A DNA stretch of 61,223 nucleotides from Elusimicrobiota bacterium (GCA_016218495.1 JACRDU010000065.1:1-61223), one strand, 5' to 3'. Shown: positions 43,682 to 52,403, counted from the first letter of the stretch. Translations and numbers: made by a program. Notes: generated from the sequence alone by a model not told the origin.

Positions 43682-44176
43682 ATGAGCCGGGCCTTCACCA
43701 AGGAAGACGGCGACCAGCACGGCGACGACCTGCCCGAGCGGCCGGTGCCGCCGGGTCCGAACTATGTGACCCCCGCAGGAAAGGCCGCCCTCGTCTCAAG
43801 GGTCACCGCCCTCGCGGCGGAACGCTCGCGGCTGCTGGCCGGGGACACGGAGTCGGGGCGCGACCGTCGGGCCGTGGAGCGCGACCTGCGCTACTATGAA
43901 GCCAGGCTCAACTCCGCCGTCGTCGTCGACCCTGCCCTTCAGGAGCCCGGAGTGGTGCGTTTCGGGGCCGAGGTGGAGGCGGTCGAGCCGTCCGGCGCCT
44001 TGCGGCGCTTCCGCATCGTCGGACATGACGAGGCCGACGCGGCCTCGGGCACGGTCAGCTGGTCCTCTCCGTTGGCGGCGGCCGTGCTCGGCGCCAAGAC
44101 CGCGGACATGGTGGAGTGGGAGCGCCCGGAAGGGACCCTCCGCCTGCGCATCGAGTCCGTCCGGTATCCTTCCTAG
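43682..44176 (+). CDS. GreA/GreB-family transcription factor
   Basis: A 164-residue Gre-like protein. It starts MSRAFTKEDGD, has the Pro-rich PNYVTPAGKAAL near 27-38 typical of GreB relatives, a helical coiled-coil arm (about 35-85) and a C-terminal FKBP-like domain (about 90-160). Gre factors bind the RNA polymerase secondary channel and rescue backtracked complexes. At the coiled-coil tip the two acidic residues expected in Gre proteins could be the D and E of GDTES, but alignment is needed. Likely monocistronic and leaderless. Confidence 0.8.
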   Translation: MSRAFTKEDGDQHGDDLPERPVPPGPNYVTPAGKAALVSRVTALAAERSRLLAGDTESGRDRRAVERDLRYYEARLNSAVVVDPALQEPGVVRFGAEVEAVEPSGALRRFRIVGHDEADAASGTVSWSSPLAAAVLGAKTADMVEWERPEGTLRLRIESVRYPS

Positions 44177-44386
44177 TTGGAGCATGGCCGCGCGGCGGCG
44201 GCGGGACGCCTCGTCGGCGCGCCGCGCGCTGGGGCCTGTGAAAGAGGGGTTCTTCGCGGGTTCCCATGCGGGGGCCTATCGTGCGGCACCTCCCTGCGGT
44301 CCGCCGCTCATGAGCTGAGTTGACGGGCATCATTCCGAGAGGCCCGGCAGGAGTGTCGCACTCCAGAGGGCGTCGGGGGTGCGGCG
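44177..44386 (+). promoter_or_regulatory. 210-bp leader region before the electron-transfer operon
   Basis: No gene seen. It holds a TATCGT (44277-44282) as a weak -10, a TTGACG (44320-44325) with no matching -10, a 10-bp palindrome GCTCATGAGC (44306-44315) that could bind a dimeric regulator, and a small hairpin GGAGTG-TCG-CACTCC (44350-44364). The palindrome and hairpin are the only distinct structures. Confidence 0.35.
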
Positions 44387-45289
44387 ATGAAACGTCTGGA
44401 CCGTCGATCCTTCCTGAAGTGCGCGGCCGCTGCCGGCGCGGGAGTCCTGGGCGCTCCATGTCCCGAAGCCCAGGCGCGTACCCGGCCGGCCCCCGCACCG
44501 GAGCGCGGCGGCGTTCTGGTCGATACGACCGTCTGCATCGGCTGCCGCGGCTGCGAATGGGCGTGCAAAGAGGCGCACGGGCTGCCGACCCCGCCGCGCC
44601 AGGCCTATGAGGACGCGACCCCGTTCGAACGGCTGCGCAGGCCAGACGCCGGAGCGCTGACGGTCGTCAACCGTACGGCCGGAGCGGGCCCGGGCGGGCT
44701 GCCCGCCTTCGTCAAGGCGCAGTGCATGCACTGCGACCATCCGGCCTGCGTCTCCGCCTGCATCGTCGGGGCGCTGGTCAAGCAGGACGACGGCTCGGTG
44801 GTCTGGGACACGGACCGCTGCATCGGCTGCCGCTATTGCATGGTGGCCTGTCCGTTCCAGGTGCCGGCCTTCGAATGGAAGAAGGCCCTCCAGCCCCGCA
44901 TCATGAAGTGCGACTTCTGCGCCCCGCGGCGCGCCGAGGGGAAGCTCCCCGCCTGCGTCGAGAACTGCCCGGTCGAGGCGCTGACCTACGGGCCGCGCGA
45001 GGAGCTGGTGCGCGTGGCGCGCTCGCGCGTGAAGAACCACCCTGAGAGGTATGCCGAGGCCGTCTACGGGGAACGGGAGGTGGGCGGCGCGTCGTGGCTG
45101 TACCTATCGGCCCGCGACGGCGCGGGAATCGGGCTCCCCGCCTTGGGCCCGGACCCCGCCCCGGGGGTCTCCGAGAGCATCCAGCACGGGATCTTCGCGT
45201 ACTTCGTGCCCCCTGTGGCGCTCTATTCCCTGCTGGGCCTGCTGATGTGGGACGCGAAGCGGCCGGCGGGCCGCGACGGGGAGGGCTGA
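44387..45289 (+). CDS. HybA-like Tat-exported iron-sulfur protein
   Basis: A 300-residue electron-transfer protein. The N-terminal DRRSFLK (4-11 area) is a twin-arginine signal, so it is exported folded. Four cysteine clusters typical of DmsB/HybA ferredoxins follow: CIGCRGCEWACK near 50-61, CMHCDHPACVSAC near 113-125, CIGCRYCMVACP near 145-156, and CDFCAPR together with CVENCP near 170-190. A C-terminal hydrophobic helix (about 265-285) would anchor it, as in HybA. It should sit on the periplasmic face and pass electrons between the quinone-linked HybB-like protein and the cytochrome encoded next. Confidence 0.9.
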   Translation: MKRLDRRSFLKCAAAAGAGVLGAPCPEAQARTRPAPAPERGGVLVDTTVCIGCRGCEWACKEAHGLPTPPRQAYEDATPFERLRRPDAGALTVVNRTAGAGPGGLPAFVKAQCMHCDHPACVSACIVGALVKQDDGSVVWDTDRCIGCRYCMVACPFQVPAFEWKKALQPRIMKCDFCAPRRAEGKLPACVENCPVEALTYGPREELVRVARSRVKNHPERYAEAVYGEREVGGASWLYLSARDGAGIGLPALGPDPAPGVSESIQHGIFAYFVPPVALYSLLGLLMWDAKRPAGRDGEG

Positions 45290-45290
45290 C

Positions 45291-46526
45291 ATGGCGCATC
45301 CCCATGCTCCCCAGCCGGTGCAGGTCCGCTTCCTGACCCCCGGCGTGGCCGTGCTGCTGCTGCTCGCCGCGGCCGGCCTGGCCGTCGTCGCCGCGCGCGT
45401 CTTCCTCGGCATCGGCGCCGTGACGAACCTCTCCGACCAGTACCCCTGGGGCCTGTGGATCGGGGTCGACGTGGCGGGCGGGGTGGCGTTGGCGGCGGGG
45501 GGGTTCACGACGGCCGCGCTCGGGCATGTGATGCACCGGGAGCGCTACCACGCGCTGGTGAGGCCGGCCCTGCTGACGGCGATGCTCGGCTACACCTTCG
45601 TGGCCATGGGGGTCTGCATCGACATCGGGCGCTGGTACTACATCTGGCACCCCATCTTCATGTGGAACGGCAACTCGGCCCTCTTCGAGGTCGGCATCTG
45701 CGTGACCATCTATCTGAACGTGCTCTACATCGAGTTCCTGCCGGTGGTGACGGAGCGCTTCATAGGGAGGGTCGACCTGCCGGGCGCGTTGTCCCGGCTC
45801 AACGGTTTCGTGGACCGGGGGCTGCGCCTGCTCGAGCGGGGCCTCTCCTCCACGATGTCCTTCTTCATCATAGCCGGCATCGTCCTGTCGACCCTGCACC
45901 AGTCCTCGCTGGGGACCCTGATGGTCATCGCGGGGCCTAAGATGCATCCCTTGTGGCAGACCCCCGTGCTGCCCCTGCTCTTCCTGCTCTCGGCCATCTC
46001 GGTCGGCTTTCCGATGGTCATCCTCGAGTCGCTCCTGGCGTCGCGTTCGCTGGGGCTGGAGCCGGAGATGGACCTGCTCTCGCGCATCGGGCGCATGACG
46101 GCCCCCCTGCTCGGGGTCTACCTGGCCTTCAAGCTCGGGGACATGTTCATCCGGGAGACCTTCGTGCACCTGGCGCGCCTGGACTTCCCCGCGGTGATGT
46201 TCATGGTCGAGGTGTTCTTCGGCATCGTCGTCCCGCTGCGCCTCTTCCTGTCCGAGGAGGCGCGCCGTTCGAAGGCCGGGCTGTTCACGGCCGCGGCGCT
46301 GGCCGTGGGCGGGGTCCTGCTCAACCGCGTGAACAACTTCATCGTCGCCTATACGCCCCCGTTCTCGTTCGGCCGCTATGTGCCGTCGCCGGGCGAGGTC
46401 GTCGTGACGGTCGGGTTCGTGTCCCTGCTGGTCCTGCTCTATCGCGCCGCGGTGCTGGTCTTCCCGGTCATCAGCCTGCCGAGCCGGCCGCGCGCGCCGA
46501 GGACGAAATATGCGGTACGCGGCTAG
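45291..46526 (+). CDS. NrfD/HybB-family membrane quinone oxidoreductase subunit
   Basis: A 411-residue polytopic protein with about ten transmembrane helices and no cofactor motif, of the NrfD/PsrC/HybB superfamily that exchanges electrons with membrane quinones. The SDQYPWGLWIGVDVAGGVAL region near 49-68 is the typical quinone-site loop, and GRWYYIWHP near 114-122 fits HybB. It starts one base after the iron-sulfur gene stop and overlaps the cytochrome gene by 17 bases, so the three form one complex-encoding unit, like the B-C part of Hmc or Nhc complexes. Confidence 0.9.
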   Translation: MAHPHAPQPVQVRFLTPGVAVLLLLAAAGLAVVAARVFLGIGAVTNLSDQYPWGLWIGVDVAGGVALAAGGFTTAALGHVMHRERYHALVRPALLTAMLGYTFVAMGVCIDIGRWYYIWHPIFMWNGNSALFEVGICVTIYLNVLYIEFLPVVTERFIGRVDLPGALSRLNGFVDRGLRLLERGLSSTMSFFIIAGIVLSTLHQSSLGTLMVIAGPKMHPLWQTPVLPLLFLLSAISVGFPMVILESLLASRSLGLEPEMDLLSRIGRMTAPLLGVYLAFKLGDMFIRETFVHLARLDFPAVMFMVEVFFGIVVPLRLFLSEEARRSKAGLFTAAALAVGGVLLNRVNNFIVAYTPPFSFGRYVPSPGEVVVTVGFVSLLVLLYRAAVLVFPVISLPSRPRAPRTKYAVRG

Positions 46527-47277
46527 CCTTCCGGCGTCGTTCTTCTTGGCCCTCCTCCTCAGCGGCCCCGCGCTGGGACAGGCGGCGGTGCGCTGCCGGA
46601 CCTGCCATGTCAGGGACACGCCGACCAAGCAGGACCCCGCGCTGGCGGCCTGCCCGCGGGCGTCCATAAAGGGGACGAACGCCCTCGAACAGGCCCCGAA
46701 GGCCATGACGCTGGGCTCGGGCCTGCCTCCCTACGGCCCGGTCCGCTTCCCGCACCGCGGCCACGCCGCCATGGCAGAGATGGGCTCGGGTTGCGTCTCC
46801 TGCCACCACTACAACCTGGCCCGGCCCATCGCCGGCTGCGGGGAATGCCATCCGGCCGAGCGCAACCGCCCGGAGCTGGACCGGCCCGCCCGGACGGCCG
46901 CCGTGCACCGGCAATGCCTCGACTGCCATAGGCGCTGGGCGCCGGAGGCGGCCTGCTCCTCCTGCCACGGGGAGGGACCGGCGCGGCCCCGGCTGGAGGC
47001 TCCGGCCAAGGTCGTGTTCCTCCCTTCCGCCGGGGCCGGACGGGTCGCCTTCGCCCATTCCGAGCACGTCTCGTCGTACGGCGCCTCCTGCGCGCAGTGC
47101 CATCAAGGGGCCTCCTGCGAATCCTGCCACGCCTCCCCGCCCAAGGCGAAGGGCTGGACGCTGGAGCGCGCGATGCGCGGCGCGGGAAAGGCCGCGGCCC
47201 ACAGGTCCTGTACGGCCTGCCACGCCTCCGACGACTGCGGGAAGTGCCACGCGGGAGGCCGCGGAGGGGGACCGTGA
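46510..47277 (+). CDS. Nine-heme periplasmic cytochrome c
   Basis: A 255-residue exported multiheme cytochrome with a signal peptide (about 1-23) and nine CxxCH motifs: CRTCH, CVSCH, CGECH, CLDCH, CSSCH, CAQCH, CESCH, CTACH and CGKCH. Several free His residues (RFPHRGH, FAHSEH) should serve as axial ligands, as in cytochrome c3-type folds. The size is about 28 residues per heme, tight and typical of electron conduits such as Nhc/Hmc cytochromes. It begins inside the NrfD-like gene (17-nt overlap) and its stop overlaps the kinase GTG. Confidence 0.92.
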   Translation: MRYAASLPASFFLALLLSGPALGQAAVRCRTCHVRDTPTKQDPALAACPRASIKGTNALEQAPKAMTLGSGLPPYGPVRFPHRGHAAMAEMGSGCVSCHHYNLARPIAGCGECHPAERNRPELDRPARTAAVHRQCLDCHRRWAPEAACSSCHGEGPARPRLEAPAKVVFLPSAGAGRVAFAHSEHVSSYGASCAQCHQGASCESCHASPPKAKGWTLERAMRGAGKAAAHRSCTACHASDDCGKCHAGGRGGGP

Positions 47278-49142
47278 AGGCCTTCCGGCGCATCGGCGCC
47301 AAGCTCACGGCTGCGGTCGGCGTCACGGCCCTCGTGACGGTGAGCGTCTTCGCCTACTTCAACATCCGCCAGCACCGGCGCAGCCTCCTGGCCGAGGTGG
47401 AGCGCCACGCCGTCCAGCTCTCCGAGGCGGTGAAGTCGGGGACCGAGTACGACATGCTGCTCAACCAGCGCGACCGGGTCCACGAGAGCATCAAGAGGAT
47501 GGGCCGCCAGGAGGGCATCGGCCGCATCCGCGTGCTCAACAAGTCCGGCGCCGTCATCTACTCCTCCGACGAGGCCGAGATCGGGCATATGGTGGACAAG
47601 TCGGCGGAGGCCTGCACGCGCTGCCACCAGGCCGGCAGCCCGCTGGAGCGCCTGGCCATGAAGGAGCGCACCCGGGTCTTCCGCGCCGGGTCGGGCGAGC
47701 CGAGGATGCTGGGCGTCATCAACCCGATCTACAACCAGCCCTCCTGCTGGACCGCCGCCTGCCATGTCCATTCGCGCGCGCAGACCGTGCTCGGCGTGCT
47801 CGATGTGACCCTGCCGCTGGCCCTGGTCGAGCGCGACATCCTGCGCGGCCAGGCCGGCATCGTCGTCTTCTCGGTGACGGCCACGGCGGCGCTGGCCGTC
47901 ATCGTGGCGGCGGTGTTCCGCCGCTGGGTCGACGAGCCGGTGGAGGAGCTGCTCGAAGCGACGCGGCGCGTGGCGGGGGGCGACCTGGCTTACCGCATCC
48001 AGCCGCGCTCCGACGACGAACTCGGCGAGCTGGCGCGCTCCTTCGACGACATGACGCGCCGGCTCTCCGAGGCCCGTCTGCAGCTGTTCCAATCCGACAA
48101 GCTGGCCTCGCTGGGGCGGCTGGCGGCCGGCGTGGCCCATGAGATCAACAACCCGCTCACCGGGGTGCTGACCTACGCCAGCTTCCTGGTCAAGCGCACG
48201 GCCGACCGGCCGGAGCTGCAGGAGGACCTCAAGGTCATCGTGCGCGAGACCATCCGCAGCCGGGAGATAGTCAAGAGCCTGCTGGATTTCTCTCGGCAGT
48301 CGGTTCCCCGCAAGGCGGAGGCCGACCTCAACGCCATCATCGCCCGCGCCGCCGGCTCCGTCGAGAACCAGTTCGCCGCGGCGCACGTCCGCCTGGCCCT
48401 GGACCTGGCCGAGGGTCTGCCCCGCGCGGCCGTGGACTCGAACCAGATGCAGCAGGTCTTCATCAACCTCTTCGTCAACGCCGCCGACGCCATGGCCCCG
48501 AAGGGGGGGACCGTCGCCGTTTCCAGCGCGGCCCGGACCTTGTCGCCGGTGGGGACCATGCCCATCAAAGCGGCGCTCTGCCCCAAGAGGCACAGCCTGC
48601 TCGACCCCGAGGTCAAGGTCGGCGGCAAGCCTTCGATACGGGTGAAGGTCCGGGCGAACGGGTCCGAGGGGCTGGCCTACCTCGACCCGGTCTATGGGAA
48701 GGCCGGGCATCGCCATGCGGGCTCGCTGGAATCGGCAGCCCCCGCCCTGTTCTCCTGTCCGGAGTGCTCTCTCTCCCTGATGAAGGAGGGCGCCTCCTGC
48801 CCGGCCTGCGGCGCAGGCGTCTACACCTTCGAGTCGCCGCCGAAGGGGATGGTGGAGGGCTGCGCCCGGAAAGGCTGCCTCTGGCAGCGCTGGGAGGCCG
48901 TCGACGGGTCCGGACAGACCGAATTCATCGAGGTCCGGGTCTCCGACACGGGGAGCGGCATCCCCAAGGAGAACCTGGACCGCATCTTCGAGCCCTTCTT
49001 CACGACCAAGGGCCAGAAGGGCAACGGCCTGGGCCTGGCCGTCATCTGGGGCATCGTCGACAACCACAACGGCACCATCTCGGTGGAGAGCGAGGTCGGC
49101 TCCGGCACGAGCTTCCTCGTGCGGATCCCGGTGAAGGTATGA
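47274..49142 (+). CDS. Haem-binding sensor histidine kinase with zinc-ribbon insertion
   Basis: A 622-residue membrane kinase. TM1 (about 8-28); periplasmic sensor (30-190) with two heme motifs, CTRCH (114-118) and a CX4CH at C158-C163-H164; TM2 (about 192-214); HAMP (215-268); HisKA with phospho-acceptor His289 in VAHEINNPL; and a HATPase domain with N-box N402, G1 DTGSGIP (558-564) and G2 GNGLGLAV. Between N and G1 boxes about 125 residues are inserted, with Cys436, Cys495/498, Cys509/512 and Cys530/535 forming a zinc-ribbon-like pattern. The GTG start overlaps the cytochrome stop, so it probably monitors redox state around this complex. Confidence 0.9.
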   Translation: MKAFRRIGAKLTAAVGVTALVTVSVFAYFNIRQHRRSLLAEVERHAVQLSEAVKSGTEYDMLLNQRDRVHESIKRMGRQEGIGRIRVLNKSGAVIYSSDEAEIGHMVDKSAEACTRCHQAGSPLERLAMKERTRVFRAGSGEPRMLGVINPIYNQPSCWTAACHVHSRAQTVLGVLDVTLPLALVERDILRGQAGIVVFSVTATAALAVIVAAVFRRWVDEPVEELLEATRRVAGGDLAYRIQPRSDDELGELARSFDDMTRRLSEARLQLFQSDKLASLGRLAAGVAHEINNPLTGVLTYASFLVKRTADRPELQEDLKVIVRETIRSREIVKSLLDFSRQSVPRKAEADLNAIIARAAGSVENQFAAAHVRLALDLAEGLPRAAVDSNQMQQVFINLFVNAADAMAPKGGTVAVSSAARTLSPVGTMPIKAALCPKRHSLLDPEVKVGGKPSIRVKVRANGSEGLAYLDPVYGKAGHRHAGSLESAAPALFSCPECSLSLMKEGASCPACGAGVYTFESPPKGMVEGCARKGCLWQRWEAVDGSGQTEFIEVRVSDTGSGIPKENLDRIFEPFFTTKGQKGNGLGLAVIWGIVDNHNGTISVESEVGSGTSFLVRIPVKV

Positions 49143-49930
49143 AGCAGCGGCGCGACATCCTGGTCGTCGACGACGAGGCCGTGGTGACGGCAGCGGTGGC
49201 CCGGGTCTGCGGCCAGGAGGGCCTGTCCGTCGACCAGGCCGAGGGCGGCCCGGCGGGCCTGGCGTTCCTGGAGGCCGCCGAGTACAGGCTGGTGCTCTGC
49301 GACGTGATGATGCCGGGGATGGACGGCTTCCGGTTCATGGCGGAGCTGGAAGCCCGGGGCGTACGGGCGCCGCTGGTGATGGCGACCGGCTACTCCACAG
49401 TCGAGAACGCGGTCCGGGCCCTGGCCCAGGGGGCGGTGGACTGCCTGCCCAAGCCCTTCACGGCCGAAGAGCTGCTGGCGGTCGTGCGCCGCGGCCTGGC
49501 CTGCGGCCGGCTGCTGAGCGCCGCCCCCGGCCGGCCGGGCGCCGACGCCCTTCCCTTCGTCCCCTGCCCGGCGCGCTACCACCGCCTGGGCCGGGTCGCC
49601 TGGGCCTCGGTAGAGGCCGACGGGACGGCCCTGGTCGGCCTCGACGACCTCTTCCTGAAGAGCATCTCCGGAGTCCGGAGCATCGAGCTGTCCGCCGTAG
49701 ACGAGGTGCTGGGGCAGGCGCGCGACTGCGCCGTCGTGGTGGCCGGCGACGGGACGCGGCATCCCGTCATGGCGCCGCTGAGCGGCCGGGTGCTCCGCGC
49801 CAACGCGGCGGCCGACCCCGTCCTGGTGGAGAAGGACCCCTATTTCGAAGGCTGGCTGTACCGCATCGTGCCGCAGGACCTGGACTTGGAGCTGGGCCGT
49901 CTGACGCCGTGCAGTTCGGACCGCGCATGA
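49139..49930 (+). CDS. Response regulator with GcvH-like C-terminal domain
   Basis: A 263-residue protein overlapping the kinase stop (ATGA). Residues 5-122 are a receiver domain with phospho-acceptor Asp55 (CDVMMPG), acidic pair DD 11-12 and Lys105. Residues about 147-250 match the lipoyl/GcvH fold: ADGTALVGLDD, MAPLSGRV, and DPYFEGWLYRI, close to the glycine cleavage H protein. By eye, the lipoylated Lys position aligns with Gly, so it cannot carry lipoate. There is no DNA-binding domain. Output is presumably by protein contact. Confidence 0.85.
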   Translation: MKQRRDILVVDDEAVVTAAVARVCGQEGLSVDQAEGGPAGLAFLEAAEYRLVLCDVMMPGMDGFRFMAELEARGVRAPLVMATGYSTVENAVRALAQGAVDCLPKPFTAEELLAVVRRGLACGRLLSAAPGRPGADALPFVPCPARYHRLGRVAWASVEADGTALVGLDDLFLKSISGVRSIELSAVDEVLGQARDCAVVVAGDGTRHPVMAPLSGRVLRANAAADPVLVEKDPYFEGWLYRIVPQDLDLELGRLTPCSSDRA

Positions 49931-49952
49931 GGCGCGCGCGGGGGAGGCCGTC

Positions 49953-51104
49953 ATGGTCATCGTGATATTGTTCGTGTCGTTCATCCTGTTCCTGCTGGCG
50001 GACTGGGCCGTGCGCGAGTGGCTGCGCGCTGCCAAGGAGAAGCGCCAGCGTCAGGAGCGCGCCGAGGCCCTGGCCGTCAGCCTCAAGCTGGACTTCACCC
50101 GCGAATCCAGGACCCTCAAGCGCGTGGAGGTCAAGGAGCCGCTGGCGCGCATCCTCTGCGTGGACGACGAGGCCGTCATCCTCGACGGGTTCCGCAAGAT
50201 CCTGTCGCAGGAGGGCTATTGGGTGGAGACCGTGGAGACGGGCCCGGAGGCTCTGGGCCTGGTGCAGTTGCACCACTACGACTTCGTGTTCACGGACCTC
50301 AAGATGCCGGGGTTGGACGGCCTGGACGTGACCAAGGCGGTCAAGCACATGCGCCCCGACATCGACGTCGTCATCGTCACCGGCTACGCCACCATCGAGA
50401 CGGCCGTCGACTGCATGAAGCAGGGCGCCACGGACTACGTGCAGAAGCCCTTCACCGGCGACGAGCTGACCGCCTTCGTGAAGCGGGCCCTCCTGCGCCG
50501 CCAGGACCGGATACGCCGGGAGCTGCTGCCGCGCGTCCATGTCACGCACGCGGCGGAGGGCGAACAGGCCGCGTCCAGGGAGTTCGCCATCCCGGGCGGA
50601 GTGCTGGTCTCGGCGGGGCACTGCTGGGCCGCCATCGGCGAGGAGGGCACGGCGAAGGTGGGCCTGGACGACTTCGCCAAGAAGCTCATCGGACGCATCG
50701 ACTCCATCGAGTTCCCGGGCGTGGGGATGTCGGTGAAGGCCGGGCAGACCCTGTTCAGCGTGCACCAGAAGGGGCGGGCCGTGCCGTTCCAGTCCCCGCT
50801 AAGCGGCAAGGTCACCCGGGTCAACAAGGAGCTGGAGGATGACTTCGGGGCGCTGGACGCCACCCCGTACCACGGCAACTGGGTCTGCGAGATCGACGGG
50901 GAGAACCTCGACGCCGAGATTAAGACGCTCAAGATCGGGGCCTCGGCGGTGTCGCTGTTCCAGGAGGACATCGCGCGCGTGCGGCGCATCCTGCGCGAGG
51001 CGGGCAAGGACCTGCAGGACGAGCCGACCCTGCATGCCGGCGAGCTCGGCGAGCTCGACGCCCGGGGTTGGGACGCCGCGGCCGGGGAGTTCTTCAGGCG
51101 CTAG
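49953..51104 (+). CDS. Membrane-anchored response regulator with GcvH-like domain
   Basis: A 383-residue protein. A single N-terminal transmembrane helix (about 2-19) is followed by a basic linker, a receiver domain (66-180) with Asp115 (TDLKMPG) and Lys165, and a GcvH-like domain (about 214-320): EEGTAKVGLDDFAKKLIGRI, SPLSGKVTRVNKEL and a GNWVCEI end. The lipoyl-Lys position is Gly by my alignment, with Lys one residue earlier. A tethered receiver without DNA-binding output suggests regulation at the membrane, plausibly of the neighbouring complex. It starts 22 bp after the first regulator and shares CTAG at its stop with the convergent pirin gene. Confidence 0.85.
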   Translation: MVIVILFVSFILFLLADWAVREWLRAAKEKRQRQERAEALAVSLKLDFTRESRTLKRVEVKEPLARILCVDDEAVILDGFRKILSQEGYWVETVETGPEALGLVQLHHYDFVFTDLKMPGLDGLDVTKAVKHMRPDIDVVIVTGYATIETAVDCMKQGATDYVQKPFTGDELTAFVKRALLRRQDRIRRELLPRVHVTHAAEGEQAASREFAIPGGVLVSAGHCWAAIGEEGTAKVGLDDFAKKLIGRIDSIEFPGVGMSVKAGQTLFSVHQKGRAVPFQSPLSGKVTRVNKELEDDFGALDATPYHGNWVCEIDGENLDAEIKTLKIGASAVSLFQEDIARVRRILREAGKDLQDEPTLHAGELGELDARGWDAAAGEFFRR

Positions 51105-51973
51105 TCGTCCAGGCGTCCGAAGCGCCCGGCGTTGAAGTCCTCGACGGCCTCGTTGATCTCGTCGATGGAGTTCATCAGGAACGGCCCGTAGTGGACCAGC
51201 GGCTCCTCGATGGGGGCCCCGCTCAGGAACATGACGCTGGACCTGCCGGGGGATTCCACGACGACCTCGTCGCCGTCGTTCTTGAACAGCACGCACTTGC
51301 CCTCGGGGACCTCCCCCGAGCCGTTGGCCTTCACGGAGCCGGCCAGCACAAGCAGGGCCGTGTTGAAGCCGGCGGGCGTGGGCAGGCGCACCGTCGCGCC
51401 GGGCTCTAGGCGCAGGTCGAGCATGTGCACCGGGCTGAACGACGAGGCGGGGCCCTTGGCGTCCTCGAAGGCGCCCGAGACCACCCGGACCGTCCCCTTT
51501 CCCCCAGGCAGGGCCTTCTCGGCGATGTCCGCGCGGGTCAGGGCCTGATAGGCCGGCGCCGCGCGCTTGTGGGCCCGGGGCAGGTTCACCCAGAGCTGCA
51601 TCATCTGCATCACGCCGCCCTTCTTGGCCCACTCGGCCTCGTGGTACTCGTTGTGCAGGATGCCGGCCCCGGCCGTCATCCACTGCACCTCGCCGGGCCG
51701 GATGACCCCGCCGTTGCCCGCGCTGTCGTGGTGGGCCACCGCGCCCTGGAAGGCAACGGTGACGGTCTCGAAGCCGCGGTGGGGGTGGGTGCCCACGCCG
51801 CGCCGCTTGGTGGTGGGGGAGTAGGCCTCCGGCCGGTGGTAGTCGAGCAGGAAGAACGGGCTCATGCGTTTCTCGGTGTCGGTGGCCGACGGGAAGAAAT
51901 TGCTGACATGGAAGCCGTCGCCCACCCAGTGCTGCCGGGCGCCTTCGAAGACGCCGTCGATGCTGCGTTTCAT
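51101..51973 (-). CDS. Pirin-family protein
   Basis: A 290-residue bicupin pirin. The N-terminal cupin has the metal-binding pattern THPHRGFETVT near 60-70 and the HHDSAGN turn near 79-85, with the later His and Glu ligands in LHNEYHE near 104-110. Length matches the family. Bacterial pirins include quercetin 2,3-dioxygenase-like enzymes and regulators; the activity is unknown here. I use ATG 51973, which has a GGGGAGG ribosome-binding site, rather than the longer open frame. It follows the split nitroreductase gene by 10 bp and is probably cotranscribed with it under the Rrf2 regulator. Confidence 0.9.
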   Translation of the reverse strand: MKRSIDGVFEGARQHWVGDGFHVSNFFPSATDTEKRMSPFFLLDYHRPEAYSPTTKRRGVGTHPHRGFETVTVAFQGAVAHHDSAGNGGVIRPGEVQWMTAGAGILHNEYHEAEWAKKGGVMQMMQLWVNLPRAHKRAAPAYQALTRADIAEKALPGGKGTVRVVSGAFEDAKGPASSFSPVHMLDLRLEPGATVRLPTPAGFNTALLVLAGSVKANGSGEVPEGKCVLFKNDGDEVVVESPGRSSVMFLSGAPIEEPLVHYGPFLMNSIDEINEAVEDFNAGRFGRLDD

Positions 51974-51983
51974 GAAGCCTCCC

Positions 51984-52403
51984 CTAGATGTGCGCGACGA
52001 CTTCTGCGAGCGGGAAACGGACCTCGGGGCTGCGCGCATAGGGGTCCTGCGCCGAGCGGACCCCGGCGGCGACGGCGAACAGGGCGCGATAGCCCTTCGC
52101 GCGCAGGCCGAGGATCTCGTCGTAGCGGGCGGGTTCGATGCCCTCCATCGGGCAGGCGTCGACCCCCAGGACGGCCGCGGCGCTCAGGAAGCCGCCGAGG
52201 GCGATGTAGACCTGCCGCGCGGCCCAAGCGTCGACCTCGGGGCCGGGCTTGGAGACCTTGGCCAGCATCAGAGCCCGGTAGCCGGCCAGGGACTCGGCCG
52301 ACACTCCGCGCACTTCGGCCACCCGGGCGATATGACGGTCCACGTCCTCCGGGCCGACCCCGGCGCGCACCGCGAAGACGACCAGCTTGTCGGCGTCGAC
52401 CAC
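51984..52403 (-). CDS. Nitroreductase, C-terminal portion (separated by in-frame TAG)
   Basis: 139 residues in the same frame as, and directly after, the 52404-52640 segment; GTG 52403 is the codon right after the TAG. It reads as the rest of an NfsB-type FMN nitroreductase: VVDADKLVVFAV, AARQVYIALGGFLSAA, GVDACPMEGIEP and the closing VAHI. Together the two parts are about 218 codons, normal for the family. Translation of this part alone is doubtful; a single base change or readthrough at the TAG would restore the enzyme. Confidence 0.75.
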   Translation of the reverse strand: MVDADKLVVFAVRAGVGPEDVDRHIARVAEVRGVSAESLAGYRALMLAKVSKPGPEVDAWAARQVYIALGGFLSAAAVLGVDACPMEGIEPARYDEILGLRAKGYRALFAVAAGVRSAQDPYARSPEVRFPLAEVVAHI

